The position numbers were made by a program, and so were the translations under genes. The notes beneath the pieces were generated by a model that saw only the letters and a program-made list of their open reading frames with translations, made no database searches and was not told the DNA's origin. This document shows positions 1 through 10,592 of a DNA stretch of 64,000 nucleotides, piece by piece. The first letter of the stretch is position 1, and every line of letters begins with the position of its first letter. This stretch comes from Pseudofabraea citricarpa (Eukaryota > Ascomycota > Leotiomycetes > Helotiales > Dermateaceae), in the NCBI GenBank assembly GCA_029641185.1, contig JAPWGK010000008.1, positions 1-64,000 of the forward strand. The letters are read 5' to 3'.

Positions 1-2750
1 ATAACTAGGAATTAGACTTTAAGTTTTCTTATCTTAGTATTAATATTATAGTTATCTTCTTAGTATTTATAATACCTAAAAAATAACTAGGGTTTAAAGA
101 ATATAAGATTATAACTTTAAGCTCTTTTATCTTAGTAATAATATAATAACTATTTAGTTTTCTAGTTATTTCGCCTAATTTCTATTAAAAGGTAATATTA
201 GGAATCGATAATAAAGGTATATTTAATATAATAAGTTAATATATTATTAAGTCTCTTTATAGTTTATATAATAAAAACCTTAAGAAATATATTTCTTAAG
301 ATAAAAGTACTTTCTAAGATTCGTAAAATATAAACTCTTAATTAGTAGGAGACTTTCTAACTAAGCTATTAAGAGGAATATAATAAGAAGAATAAAATTA
401 TAATAACTATTAAGATAATATATAAATAATTTTAATTAAAAATAAATAACTTTATAAGCTTAGTAAAGTTTTTATTACCTAGCTTTTATAAATAATTATT
501 ATTATAGGTTTTATAGCTTATTATATTTACCTAAAAGTTACGTATTTATATAATAAAGGGTTTAGATTATAATTATACCTCTAATTATATATTAGTTATA
601 CTTCTAATTATATACTTAGATAATAATAAGTATATTAATAAAATAATTATACTTTATTATAATACGTTTAAGATATATTTCTAGATAATAAAAATTTAGA
701 TTATATAACTAGTAGATAAAACTAGCTTCGTCCTCTAGGTTAATTACTTAAGAAATATATTTCTTAAGGATATTTATAAGATACGACCTAAGTATATAAT
801 AAAAATATTATATCTTAAGATATATAATATATATTTTTCCTTAATATTAAGAAATATAATTCTTAAGATTAATATAAAGAATAAGATTATACTAAAGTTA
901 TATATATATCTTTTACTAGTATTAAGAAATATATTTCTTAAGATTAATAAAAAGAGTAAGATTAGATTATATAATATAAACTCTAGAGAGATTCGTAGTA
1001 TTTTATAAGAGTAATATTAATAAGAAATATAATTCTTAAGCTTAGAAGTATAAAGAATAATACTTAGAAGAAGGATTATATAATATTTATTAGAAATAAG
1101 TATAATATTATAAGTATTATAATTTTTAAGGTCTAGGTTAAAGAAAGAAAAGATAAAGAATACCTAATTAATACCTAAGGATAAAAAAGATAAGAGATAA
1201 GAAAGATAATAAAAGAAGAGAATAATAAAATAAAGAAAAGAGAGATATATAATATTAATAAGTAAGAAACCTAAGGATAATATAATCTTAAGATAAATAC
1301 CTAATAAGAATATTTTACTAATAAAAAGTATAACCTAAATTTATAGCTAAGTAATAATATTATATATAAGGGTAAAATATACTAGGAAAACTTATTATAA
1401 AAAAATAATCTCTAAGGAAAAATTAGTTATATATTATTTTTCAGATATTATCTAACTTTTAAGCGCCTAATAAAATTTACTTAGCCTTTTTTTCTCTTAT
1501 ATAATAGCTTTTATAACTAAAATATATATAAGCTATTTTACTTAGCTATAAAAATCCTAAGAAATCTTTCACTCGGGCGCTCTACTAATTTTTCAGTCAC
1601 GTGACTCGCCTTAGATACTAATAGTCCTAGATACTACCTAATAAGTAGTTAAGCCTAAGTATAATTTTTTTTCTTTTTATTACTTATAAATATAAGCTTA
1701 ACTTAAATAATTATATTATTTTTAGTTATAATATAAATATTAAATAATAATATATTAAAGCGATTTATTTTATATATAAAATTTATAAGTAATATAAAGA
1801 GATATTACTTTTATAATTATATTACTTATAAGTATATAAAGAATAATTTATATAACTTATTTATATATTAATAACCTAGAGGATATATTAACTTTTATAA
1901 TAAAAACTTTTATTTTTCTAAGTTATTAAGTAATTATTATATTATTAATTTATTATCTAATACTTATATTTTATTCTTTTATATAATATTTATAATATCC
2001 TTTAGAATTAAGTTAATTAATATATACTTTATATATAAATTAAAAAGTATATTTGTTAGTAATATACTTTTAGTTACCTAGGTTATAATATTCTTAATTA
2101 TAATTTTAGGTTAAATTATAAATCGAAAGAAGATATTTATAAAAGAATAATTATAACTAAGATAATTATATTTTAATTTAATATATTAGATCTTTTAACT
2201 TTTTATTAGATTCGATTTATTACTTATATTATAATATACTTTAACCTTAATAAGATATCTAACTTTTTTAGTTTCTTAAGTATATTAACGTTTAAAGGAA
2301 TTATAATTTAATTAAAGGTTAAATATCTCTTTTATCTTATAAGCTTTTATATATACGAATAATACTTAGTAGAAATATTTTAAGCCTTTGTTTTATTATT
2401 ATTTAAGTATAAGATATTATACGTTTTTCTTAGGAGCTTAGTTATATATTATATTATATTAGTATAAGTATATATATATAATATTTTCGCTAGTAAAAGT
2501 ACTTATAAGAGCCGGGCCTAGGGTATTTAAGATTAAATTAATATAATCCTTAACTTTAGAATTACTTATATAAGAAGATATTATTATAAATAACTTTAAT
2601 TTAGTAGGTAATAATAAGATATATAATATAAGAATTATAATAATTTATTATAATATATAAGCGTAATAGTTATTATAATATAAATTATAGTAATAGGTGC
2701 TTCCTCTAATATACGCCCTGATATTATATTATAAATACCTAATTAGATAG
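1..2750. repeat. AT-rich, RIP-like gene-free block
   Basis: The block is overwhelmingly A and T by eye, rich in TpA and almost without long open frames. It is studded with tandem TA tracts and stop codons in all frames. A few normal-composition islets remain, for example around 1570-1615 and 2500-2525. This is what repeat-induced point mutation leaves behind in Pezizomycotina: C-to-T changes in CpA context turn repeats and their neighbours into AT isochores. Transition to ordinary composition is sharp, at about 2700-2830. I cannot say which element was the original repeat. Confidence 0.8.
279..1040. repeat. Five copies of a 20-22 bp palindrome
   Basis: A near-perfect palindrome with core AAGAAATATATTTCTT, flanked by TTAAG-type ends, occurs at 279-300, 747-768, 847-867, 922-942 and 1021-1040. 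The third and fifth copies carry ATAATT instead of ATATTT in the centre. Spacing is irregular (468, 100, 75 and 99 bp between starts), so this is not a simple tandem array. It may be a RIP-converged footprint of one palindromic element or part of a larger decayed repeat. Confidence 0.75.
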
Positions 2751-3193
2751 TGTTAAATGCTAAATAGCTATTCCTAAGAATAAACACTTAATAGTGCCAA
2801 CCTTAGTGGGATATTTTCGCAGTCTATTCTAGAGAAGTTGAGTGTATGCTGTGCCCAACGCAACGCCTAGTGATAGACTGAAGGCTCGACCAAGAGCGGT
2901 AGATATCGGCGAGACCCAGGATTGCGGGATCGAGGAATCCACATCTCGTCCGTTTAATATCCAGAACACCAGGTAGTGAGCTGAAGCTAAGAGCATTCCT
3001 GACTTGGAGTTTAGCTGAACTCAGCACCACGTGTGAAGATAGAATTCTCACCTGTAATAAAGGCAGTGGCTATTAAGGTTGGGGTGAACCACCCAATTCT
3101 CCATTTGCTGACCGCTATTCCTGATTGTTGATGATCTAAATCATGATCTCTGCCGTCTTCCGTTTGGACTAATTCGAAGCGTGTGAAAGTCAT
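2750..3193 (-). pseudogene. Truncated multi-pass membrane protein, broken at the AT-rich border
   Basis: Exon 1 is 3193-3052 (ATG at 3193) and encodes a polar N-terminus followed by a first hydrophobic helix. A canonical intron, 3051-2999 (GTGAG...CAG), joins in phase to exon 2, which starts at 2998. Exon 2 gives a second helix, a short loop and a third helix, and ends ...AYTQLL at 2832. The next codon is TAG (2831-2829), where I would expect TGG (Trp), as a G-to-A change would produce. The frame then continues for about 20 plausible residues before dissolving into AT-rich sequence. From memory, a fungal family of unknown function with an N-terminal TPT-type helix and an A-Y-x-Q loop looks like this and runs for several hundred residues. 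So only the N-terminus survives. I read it as a gene eroded by RIP leaking from the adjacent repeat. Confidence 0.6.
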
Positions 3194-4015
3194 AGAGGCG
3201 TGTCAACACTCTTGAAAGATTTGAAGAAATTTGAACAAAGAAATTTGAGCAATAATAAGGAGATCACACGCACACTTTTATCTGCGTAATTTAATTGAGC
3301 GTTGCATGATGCTTTTTTGTTGCGGCTGAACGCCTTGCAGCACAAGGGGGTCTCACACTTCGAGCTCTAGCCCTTTTCTTGTGTCCGTGTCCCGCATAGC
3401 CTCTAGAATCAAACGCCATCAAGGCTGTCCAAGCTGTGATCTAAAAGGGAGCGTGGGTATGATAAGAGGCTAGTGATAACAAATACAGTTTGACTTGCAA
3501 GATAGCGCATCTTCATAGCGACCAAGGCTGTGGTCGAGACCTTCTATCGAAGCAGTGTGGCTTGCTGACCGCAACTGCCAACGTAACGATAGTGAATATA
3601 TATTTCGGCCCTCGGTAGAAAAGCGAATATTAAGACTGTAACCGTGCTACTATACTAGCTGTATTCGTGATCGAGCAGATTGCTCGTTCAGTGATCTAGG
3701 AGTAATTCAGGGCCTTGGAAAGAGTATAATGCTGAAATCCCTAGGATCCGAGAATGGATGTTTGATAGAATTCCTTAGCCTCAGCAGGGATAAAGCCAGC
3801 TAGCTATAATTATATTAGTACCAGCAGAAGCGTCTTAGCAATGTGGGGTGCAAATAAAGTATAAGAATATATCAAAGATTTCCGTGCCTTTATGTTTCAG
3901 ATGCCGAGAGAGCTAGCCCGAAAGTGAATATATATAAGTTTCAAATTAAGTTTTCAAGTATAATACCGTATTACTATACCAAAGTTGATCTCTTCTAAAT
4001 TCCCGCTACCATGCG
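3194..4015. other. Intergenic, no gene seen
   Basis: Ordinary-composition DNA between the broken membrane-protein gene and a small open frame. Stop codons interrupt all frames and I find no plausible spliced model. It may contain the promoter of the truncated gene at 3193. Confidence 0.4.
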
Positions 4016-4258
4016 ATGACGCTGCTACAAGAACAAGGAGCTAACATGTCCGTCGAGGATGGTGAGAGCCTTCGTCTGCTTGATGGGTTGCTACCTGAGG
4101 TTTCTGCGGCTTTAAAGCAAATTGATAGTGTAAGAACACCCCGAGCAACACAGGTCTTCCTAGATACTCGCGAAATTTCCTGGGAGAGGACGTCCAAGTT
4201 TGATTTTCTTTACAGTTATAATAGTCTTCACAACGCTCTCAAGAAAGATAAAATTTGA
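4016..4258 (+). CDS. Small hypothetical protein, possibly a gene fragment
   Basis: An ATG-initiated frame of 80 codons whose codon choice and amino-acid make-up look protein-like: an acidic, leucine-rich first half able to form a helix, then a basic C-terminus. No signal peptide, membrane segment or known motif is visible. A second in-frame ATG lies 10 codons in. It is convergent with the aldolase gene that ends at 4508. It could be a real small gene, the last exon of a decayed gene, or chance. I do not recognise it. Confidence 0.25.
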   Translation: MTLLQEQGANMSVEDGESLRLLDGLLPEVSAALKQIDSVRTPRATQVFLDTREISWERTSKFDFLYSYNSLHNALKKDKI

Positions 4259-4507
4259 TAGTTTAGCGAAAATAGGTTTCTAATATAGGTTCGAAGTAGT
4301 GAAGAGACTTAAAAAATGCTTATATTTACCCTTAATGTATAGAAAGCGAGATGCTTTCTGATTAATAAATGTAAAATTTCAGTCCTGATAAAGGATAAAT
4401 GTTTACTAATAACTAACTTTAGCAATCTTCTGAATGAATTAAACAAATGAAACTGAGATAGCTCATGTAATACTATAATTAGGTAGCTTTGTACTTGCAG
4501 ACAGGAA

Positions 4508-5551
4508 TTACAGTAACCCCTCGAGTTTCTTCATCCCATCGGTCGCTATAGACCACGATTCCCATTCTCCCTGAGGCAAACGACCTTTAAGAGGTAGCCT
4601 TCCCCCTTCCAAGTTTCCTAATTCTAGTACACGGTGTATGCCCTCTTTAATCCCAATGATCCCCCATTTCCCCACGAACTCTTCAGCCCTACTAACGTTA
4701 AATTGTAAATTCTGTATTTCTTTCAATGCTGCATCTTCTATCGGTCGCTTGTAAGAAAGCTCGAATAGCCGGGACACAGTTTTTGGGTATATCGCAGCAA
4801 GACCATCTATAACCCCAGCTGCACCAAAGAACACAATAGGTCCCAACTGCTGGCCAAATCCACTGTACACCCGAAATTTGTCATGATCGATCGACGGGTC
4901 CAATGATACCTGTACATGATGCGAAACGTTCCCGTGTGACATTTTACATCCCACAATATTAGGATGGGCCGCAAGTTTTTGATAGCTCTCGAGACTAATC
5001 ATGATATTGTTCGTAACACCTGGATAGTTGTATCTGCAACCAATATGATTAGCTTAGCTTTTTCATCATACAATTTAAACTCACATTAGAATACCAAGCG
5101 GACTCCTATCTGCCACAAGTGTGTACCATTCACGCAGGTTCTCCTGGTTTGCAGCAGGACCAAAATAGCCTGGAGCAAGTACCAATCCCCATTGTGCACC
5201 AGCTTCCTTTGCATCTTCCAACCATTCGAGAGCTTCGTCGACCGAGTTCGTCAGGACGCCAGCAATGATAGGGTAATTTGGAAACCCAGCTTCTGCAAGG
5301 CCTCTACGTACACCAGCAATGAGCTCATATCGTTCGGCCCGTGAGAGATGGATGGCCTCGCCAGTGCTGCCTAGTAGAACTAAACCTCGAATTCCATTTT
5401 GTGCAAGATGCACGCTATGGCGGCATTGAGTCTCGACGTCAATGGGAGCCTGCGTTGTTGTTGTGATTGCAGTTGATGGTTTAAAGAAGGTTGGAACTGG
5501 AACGAAAACTCCTGGCGGGGGTGATGGGGTTGGCTGCTTAGTCATTGTCAT
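4508..5551 (-). CDS. DapA/NAL-family pyruvate-type aldolase
   Basis: Two exons, 5551-5085 and 5033-4508, with an intron at 5084-5034 (GTGAGT...TTGCAG, branch GCTAAT), give 330 residues, normal for the family. The TIM-barrel signatures are present: a G-S-T-G-E substrate loop, the catalytic tyrosine in I-Y-N-Y-P spanning the splice junction, and the Schiff-base lysine in V-G-C-K. Fungal members are usually not lysine enzymes. They cleave 2-keto-3-deoxy sugar acids or 4-hydroxy-2-oxoglutarate to pyruvate plus an aldehyde, as LGA1/GaaC does in galacturonate breakdown. The gene is divergent from an aldo-keto reductase 329 bp away, which fits an aldolase plus aldehyde-reductase pair. The exact substrate cannot be read from sequence. 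It is predicted cytosolic, with a Pro/Thr-rich N-terminus and no targeting signal. Confidence 0.88.
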
Positions 5552-5738
5552 GTTGCGGAAGGAACTTTGTTACACAATGATATTTTGTGCCTCATCATTA
5601 TTAGGACATAAGCATACTTATCTTATCTGAAACAACTGCTCTACTTGGGATCAATCCCTCTGAGTATGTGCTCCACTTGGTCCGATATCGACGACTGCCC
5701 GGCATTGAATTTCAAAAAGCTCGGAAAAGGTATTGAGC

Positions 5739-5751
5739 CGGATCTTATCCG
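5739..5751. promoter_or_regulatory. CGG-N7-CCG inverted repeat between divergent genes
   Basis: CGGATcttATCCG lies between the divergent starts of the aldolase (5551) and the aldo-keto reductase (5881). CGG-Nx-CCG inverted repeats are the usual target of dimeric Zn2Cys6 factors, and such a factor is encoded about 1.9 kb downstream at 7615. The link is inference from position and symmetry only. Confidence 0.35.
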
Positions 5752-5880
5752 CTTGGAATAGCGACGGGATTATCCTTTATTTTCACGACTAATATCAGAT
5801 GAGCAAAATGTGATTGAATGGGGTTTATATGAAATCGACATAGGTACGTCAAGTTATCTCTTTTCAGCAAAGCAACCGAA

Positions 5881-7171
5881 ATGGCCCTCAACCGATCCTT
5901 CAAATTAAATTCCGGCTATAGCATTCCTGCTGTTGGGCTAGGGACTTGGGTCAGTGAAGAATTACCAAAAATTTGTATTCATTCATTGTGTTAATCATTT
6001 TTGTAGCAATCGGGACCAAATGAAGTCAAGAATGCCGTTGCAACTGCTCTAAATGCAGGGTACCGTCATATTGATGCGGCTGCCGTGTATGGAAACGAGG
6101 CAGAGGTTGGCGAGGGCATCAAAGCATCTGGAATAAATCGTACAGATATCTTCGTGAGTTCAGAAAATAATCCTAATAAGCTTTTACTGATAAGCAAAAA
6201 GATTACCGGAAAACTTTGGAACACAGACCACAAGCCAGAAGATGTCGAGGCTGCTCTTGATGTCACGCTTAAAGATCTTCAGACTGACTATGTTGATCTT
6301 TACTTGGTGAATTAAGATGTAAATCCTTTTCAGTTTCTATCACTCATTTTCATTATAGATTCATTGGCCAGTGGCTTTCCCTAAATCAACAGAAAGATTT
6401 CCTGTAGACCCAGCAACCGAACAGATTTCCGTCATCGATGTTCCAATAGCAGAAACTTGGAAAGCTATGGAAGCTCTTGTTAAAAAGGGCAAAGCTAAGA
6501 GCATTGGCGTCAGCAACTTTACAAAGTCCAAAATTGAAACGCTTTTGGAAACGTGAGTTCTGTCAATCTTTATTTAGGTACAGGATATTAATAGGCCATA
6601 GAGCTGCTATACCTCCAGCGGTAAATCAGATAGAGGCTCATGCATATCTGCAACAACCGGAGTTGTTAGAGTGGTCTAAGAAGCAGGTTGGTTGCTTTTT
6701 TTGTGCTACAAATATTTTCCGTCGGGGATTGACTCTTTCTAGAATATTGTTGTTGCTGCTTATAGCCCACTCGGAAATAACATCTATAATTTGCCTAGAT
6801 GTGTAGATGATCCTGCCGTTATTGCAATTGCCAAGGACTTGAAAAAGGAACCTGCACAGATTCTGATAAGCTGGGCTGTTCAACGAGGCACAGTGGTCTT
6901 ACCAAAGAGTGTTACCAAGAATCGTATCATAGATAACTTCAATGGTATGTGCCCAGAAGATCCATCAAGAACCGTTCTAATAATTACCATAGACTTCGAG
7001 CTTCCTCAGGAAGCATTTGAGAAAATCAGTGCTTTGGACCGTAAAACGAGATATAACTTTCCTGCACGTCTGGGCGTAGATATTTTTGATGAAGTTAGTC
7101 CCGAAAGCTTGAAAAAGAGTGTTGAGGATTGGAAAGAGGCACAGAGAAAGTTGAAGAATTCAGCTAAATGA
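5881..7171 (+). CDS. Aldo-keto reductase
   Basis: Seven exons: 5881-5949, 6007-6153, 6202-6306, 6359-6552, 6602-6686, 6743-6944 and 6993-7171, giving 326 residues. All six introns are 48-57 bp GT-AG. The AKR catalytic tetrad is intact: Asp in R-H-I-D-A-A, Tyr in V-Y-G-N-E, Lys in T-G-K-L-W and His in I-H-W-P. The C-terminal NADPH site follows (P-K-S-V-T-K-N-R). The family reduces aldehydes and ketones with NADPH in the cytosol. The gene is divergent from the aldolase, and fungal glyceraldehyde reductases of the galacturonate route are AKRs. A role in reducing the aldolase's aldehyde product is therefore attractive but unproven. It could equally serve the NRPS-like enzyme nearby, whose reductase domain releases an aldehyde. 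Confidence 0.9.
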
Positions 7172-7370
7172 GCATGTCGCTTAGAGTTAGATGTATGCCA
7201 TGTTTCTAATTTTCTAAATAGGAGACATCATTAGAGGTAGCCATATTGATAACAGTGATAGTTAAGAACACTTCTAATCAACCTTTATACTTTACTGCAA
7301 AGGGAACACCTGAGTATTATCAGCTAACAAAATTTTCAAGCGGGTTTTTGACAATTAAATTTGAACCAGG

Positions 7371-7393
7371 GAGAAGGGGAAGGGGAAGGGGAC
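7371..7393. repeat. Short purine repeat (GGGGAA)n
   Basis: Three to four imperfect GGGGAA units form a pure G/A tract on the + strand about 220 bp upstream of the Zn2Cys6 regulator start. Such polypurine tracts are common in fungal promoters. No specific factor is implied. Confidence 0.6.
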
Positions 7394-7614
7394 AGACAGT
7401 ACAAGCCAGTACTCTTTTGTGGTACCCTCTGCGATGTGCAACAAATAACAAACAGTCCGGGCCTGTGAACTACCCCGAAGTTCATCTTTTCCGTCCGTTT
7501 ACCCCGCATTAGGATAGCCGAGGCCACCCGTCATGATGTCCGGATAACATTTCTGTGTTCACTTTCTACAGCAGCTTGCCTTTTCCATGGACAACTGATG
7601 CCGACCCGTTTCGT

Positions 7615-10225
7615 ATGAAGAAAGTTTCTATTACAATGGAGGTGGACTCAACTGCCCAATCTTCGGCGTCACGACAGCATGCGTACTCCCCCGAGGACAG
7701 CCTCATGCCCCAGGGACCGACCAAGCGACGGAAAAAGGACGACCATGAGAGGACGAGGGTGAGCCGAGCCTGTGACCGGTGTAAGAGGTCCGTCGGTGTC
7801 GCTTGATATTGCTTCTTCTGTGGGTCAAGTAGTAATTGTTTATAGGAAAAAGAGTCGTTGCACGGGTCGTCATCCTTGTGCTCTTTGTACCCGGGCCGGC
7901 CTGACCTGCGAATTCAACGCCACGTATACGCGAGGTAGACTTCCACCCATACCATCTGAGCTTGATGAAGTCGGTTCCGCTGCAGACGAACCTTTAGGTT
8001 TTGGATTTGGGGATTCTGATGCAAGAAAATCCGAAGACAGGGGAGCAGAAAACATGGTATCCACATTACCAACGAATGATTCAAGTCAGTTCATTAACTT
8101 CTGCAGGGAAACATTGGACAGCAGCAGCGTCAGCAAAGTTTGAACGGCGCTCCACAGTTACTACACTTGGCAGCAGAACGTACTGATAATCGAGTCTTGT
8201 CAGGAAGGAACTCACCTGAACCTACACAAACTGATCGTCAAGGCCATTATGTCGGTCCATCCTCTGGTGTTTCGTTCCTGCTGAGAGTGCAAAAGAAACT
8301 TCACCAGACAGTCTCTTTCACGCCTAATTCTTCCATTTTTACTTTTGGTGATGCACCACTTCCACCCTTTGATCCCTCGTTTTTCGTATTACCACCCAAG
8401 TCCAATGCACAGGAACTTGTTGCAAGATATTTTGATTTTGCTGTGCCAACACATAGATTTCTTCACAGACCCACTGTGGAATTATGGCTAGAAGAGTTCT
8501 ATGAGAATCTGGGGGTGATGAGACAGAGGGAGGGGGCTCGTGAGAGGACAGCGCTTCTTTTGATGGTCTTTGCTCAGGGGAAGGCATATTCAGACCCCAC
8601 AGAATCTAAAGTTGATGTGGACACAAGGTCTTGCTCCTGGGTTAGTGTTTGTTATTTCGCTAATAGATAAAAGCGCTCGATACTTTCAGGCCGCAGAACA
8701 CCAGCTTTCTGCTGAGACTGGCGAGATACGACTCACAAGTGTTCAAGCTCGGTTATGCCAATGTTTCTACCTTCTCTCCCAGTCGCGTATCAACCACGCG
8801 TGGAGTTTGTTTGGCACCACCGCCCACTTAATTCTTGCACTTGGTATACATCGAAAACGACGTGTAGATACTATGGGGGGTGTTGACTTGATTGACATTG
8901 AGTGCAGGAAGAGGGTATTCTGGTGTGCGTACAGTCTTGATAATTACCTAAGTGCAGCTTTAGGACGACCGAGAACATTCCATGATGATGACATAGACCA
9001 GGTAAACGCCTTTCTTGCTATTAGAAATTTACACTGATTATAAGTTGTTAGGAACTCCCAAGCTGTGTCAATGACTCAGATATTACTCGGCAAGGGGTGA
9101 CTCAAAACCCTTCTAAGGCACAATCTATAATGGTAGCACCTATAGCACATTGCTTGTAAGTCAAGCTGCTTTTATAGATAAAGTTTCTACCCTAAATTAA
9201 CAATCAGGTTATCAAAAATCGTCAGCCCCATTTTACATGACCTCTACGCCTTGCGACCTCCTTCATCGTCCAATCGTGTAATTCTAGCAGCTAAATACAC
9301 AAAAGAACTACTTGAATGGCGGAAGAATCTCTCCAGGTTTTTAGATGCAGAGAATGTCGATACGTCGCTACTGTTACCATTATTTCAGCGACAAAGAAAC
9401 GTTCTTAACCTTGGCTACTATCACGCATTAATTTTGATTCACCGACCATTCATCTTGAATAACTTCGCTAGTCTCAATGGTCGAAGTAAGCGCTCCAGTA
9501 CTATTGACAAAGACAAAAATGTGGCCGCATGTCTAAATGCAGCAATGCATGTTGTAGCAATTGTCAATGAGCTCGCAGAAGGACAACAGATGTTCCGCGC
9601 CTTTTGGGTGAGAAATTCTGTCTATATCAAGTAAAGTGTTACTAATTCGCAGAAGTTTACACAATACTTTGCTTTTTGTGCAGTGGTTGTTCTCTATATA
9701 TACACAATTCAGCAGAGGAATTCTCCGGAGGAAACATATTTGAGGTATCTCAATGCGGCATCAAAGTGCCAGTCACAAATTTCGGCAGTGGCGGATAAGG
9801 AATCACTCGCTCAAAGATATACAGTTGTTTTGGAGGAACTGCGTCTCGAGGCTGTTAAGCAAACCCAAAAACAGCAACCGGATCCTGAACCAGCGACTAC
9901 AACCGTAACATCATGGCAATACGTTGCTCCGCCAATCCAAGAAAGTGGTGACATTGACTTAACTGAATTTGCTGCTTCGGACTTGAATGCCGCTTTCGAG
10001 GCTGCGGATGCGGAACTTTCTGGCAATGTCACCACTCCGTCAAGTCTTATGGCAGAATTGACTAGCTGGGGAGAATTTGATTCCTTTGTCACGGCTGGTA
10101 TGGGAGGGCTAGATTTCATGTTTATGGGTGATAATGATAAGTCTTGGGAGATTGATATAAGCAATACTGTTGGGGATGTCGGTGTATCAGATGGAACTTC
10201 ATCAGTACCTGTATTAAACCTATGA
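7615..10225 (+). CDS. Zn2Cys6 fungal transcription factor
   Basis: Seven exons: 7615-7787, 7846-8056, 8107-8640, 8690-9001, 9052-9155, 9208-9607 and 9653-10225, giving 768 residues. An N-terminal basic patch precedes the zinc cluster, whose six cysteines are spaced C-x2-C-x6-C-x5-C-x2-C-x6-C and are split by intron 1. The central fungal-specific domain (PF04082 type) is recognisable from S-V-Q-A-R-L and the L-G-I-H-R-K-R helix region. The C-terminus is acidic and glutamine-poor. Start: the first in-frame ATG is 7615; a second at 7636 is possible. Oddity: the canonical fourth-exon junction (8641-8689, GTTAGT...TTTCAG) removes an S-A-R-Y-F-Q stretch that looks conserved and is open in the downstream frame, so this junction is uncertain or the allele carries a frameshift. 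As the neighbour of the NRPS-like gene it is the likely local activator. Confidence 0.85.
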
Positions 10226-10592
10226 TCGAGTAGATCTAGGGCAGTCTTATTCGCTATAGCACTTGTGTCTATATTTTGTAGTTCTAAGAGACTTGCACCA
10301 TAAATAAACTGACTTGCACGAAAATATTTCTTACAGGGCTTATAATTACCACCGTGCTTCTCTTGTAAGTAAATTACACTCCAAATTTTATTACGGATAA
10401 TCTAGTGCATCAAAGTAGTAGATAATCCAGCATTCAAATATACCAATTATATTAGAACTCGCGTAGAGGCTACCTTGAAAGACGTACGAAGACTTCATGT
10501 GGATATGAAATTTTAACTTTGTTAAATGCTGTTCCTAAGAACAACTTAATCATTTGATGTACTATACTACTATGATACTAAATAAATTACAA
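10226..10592. other. Convergent 3' intergenic region
   Basis: 367 bp between two converging genes, the Zn2Cys6 factor and the NRPS-like reductase. It is AT-rich with no coding signal and presumably holds both 3' UTRs. Confidence 0.5.

Noticed and set aside
1..2750. Intact transposon or centromere in the AT-rich block
   Set aside because: No open frame, terminal repeat or target-site duplication is visible; length and content fit a RIP-degraded repeat, and a centromere cannot be inferred from 2.7 kb.
2824..3051. Single 75-codon minus-strand frame at the AT-rich border
   Set aside because: It is the wrong frame of exon 2 of the broken membrane-protein gene; the frame joined through intron 3051-2999 has far better hydrophobic structure.
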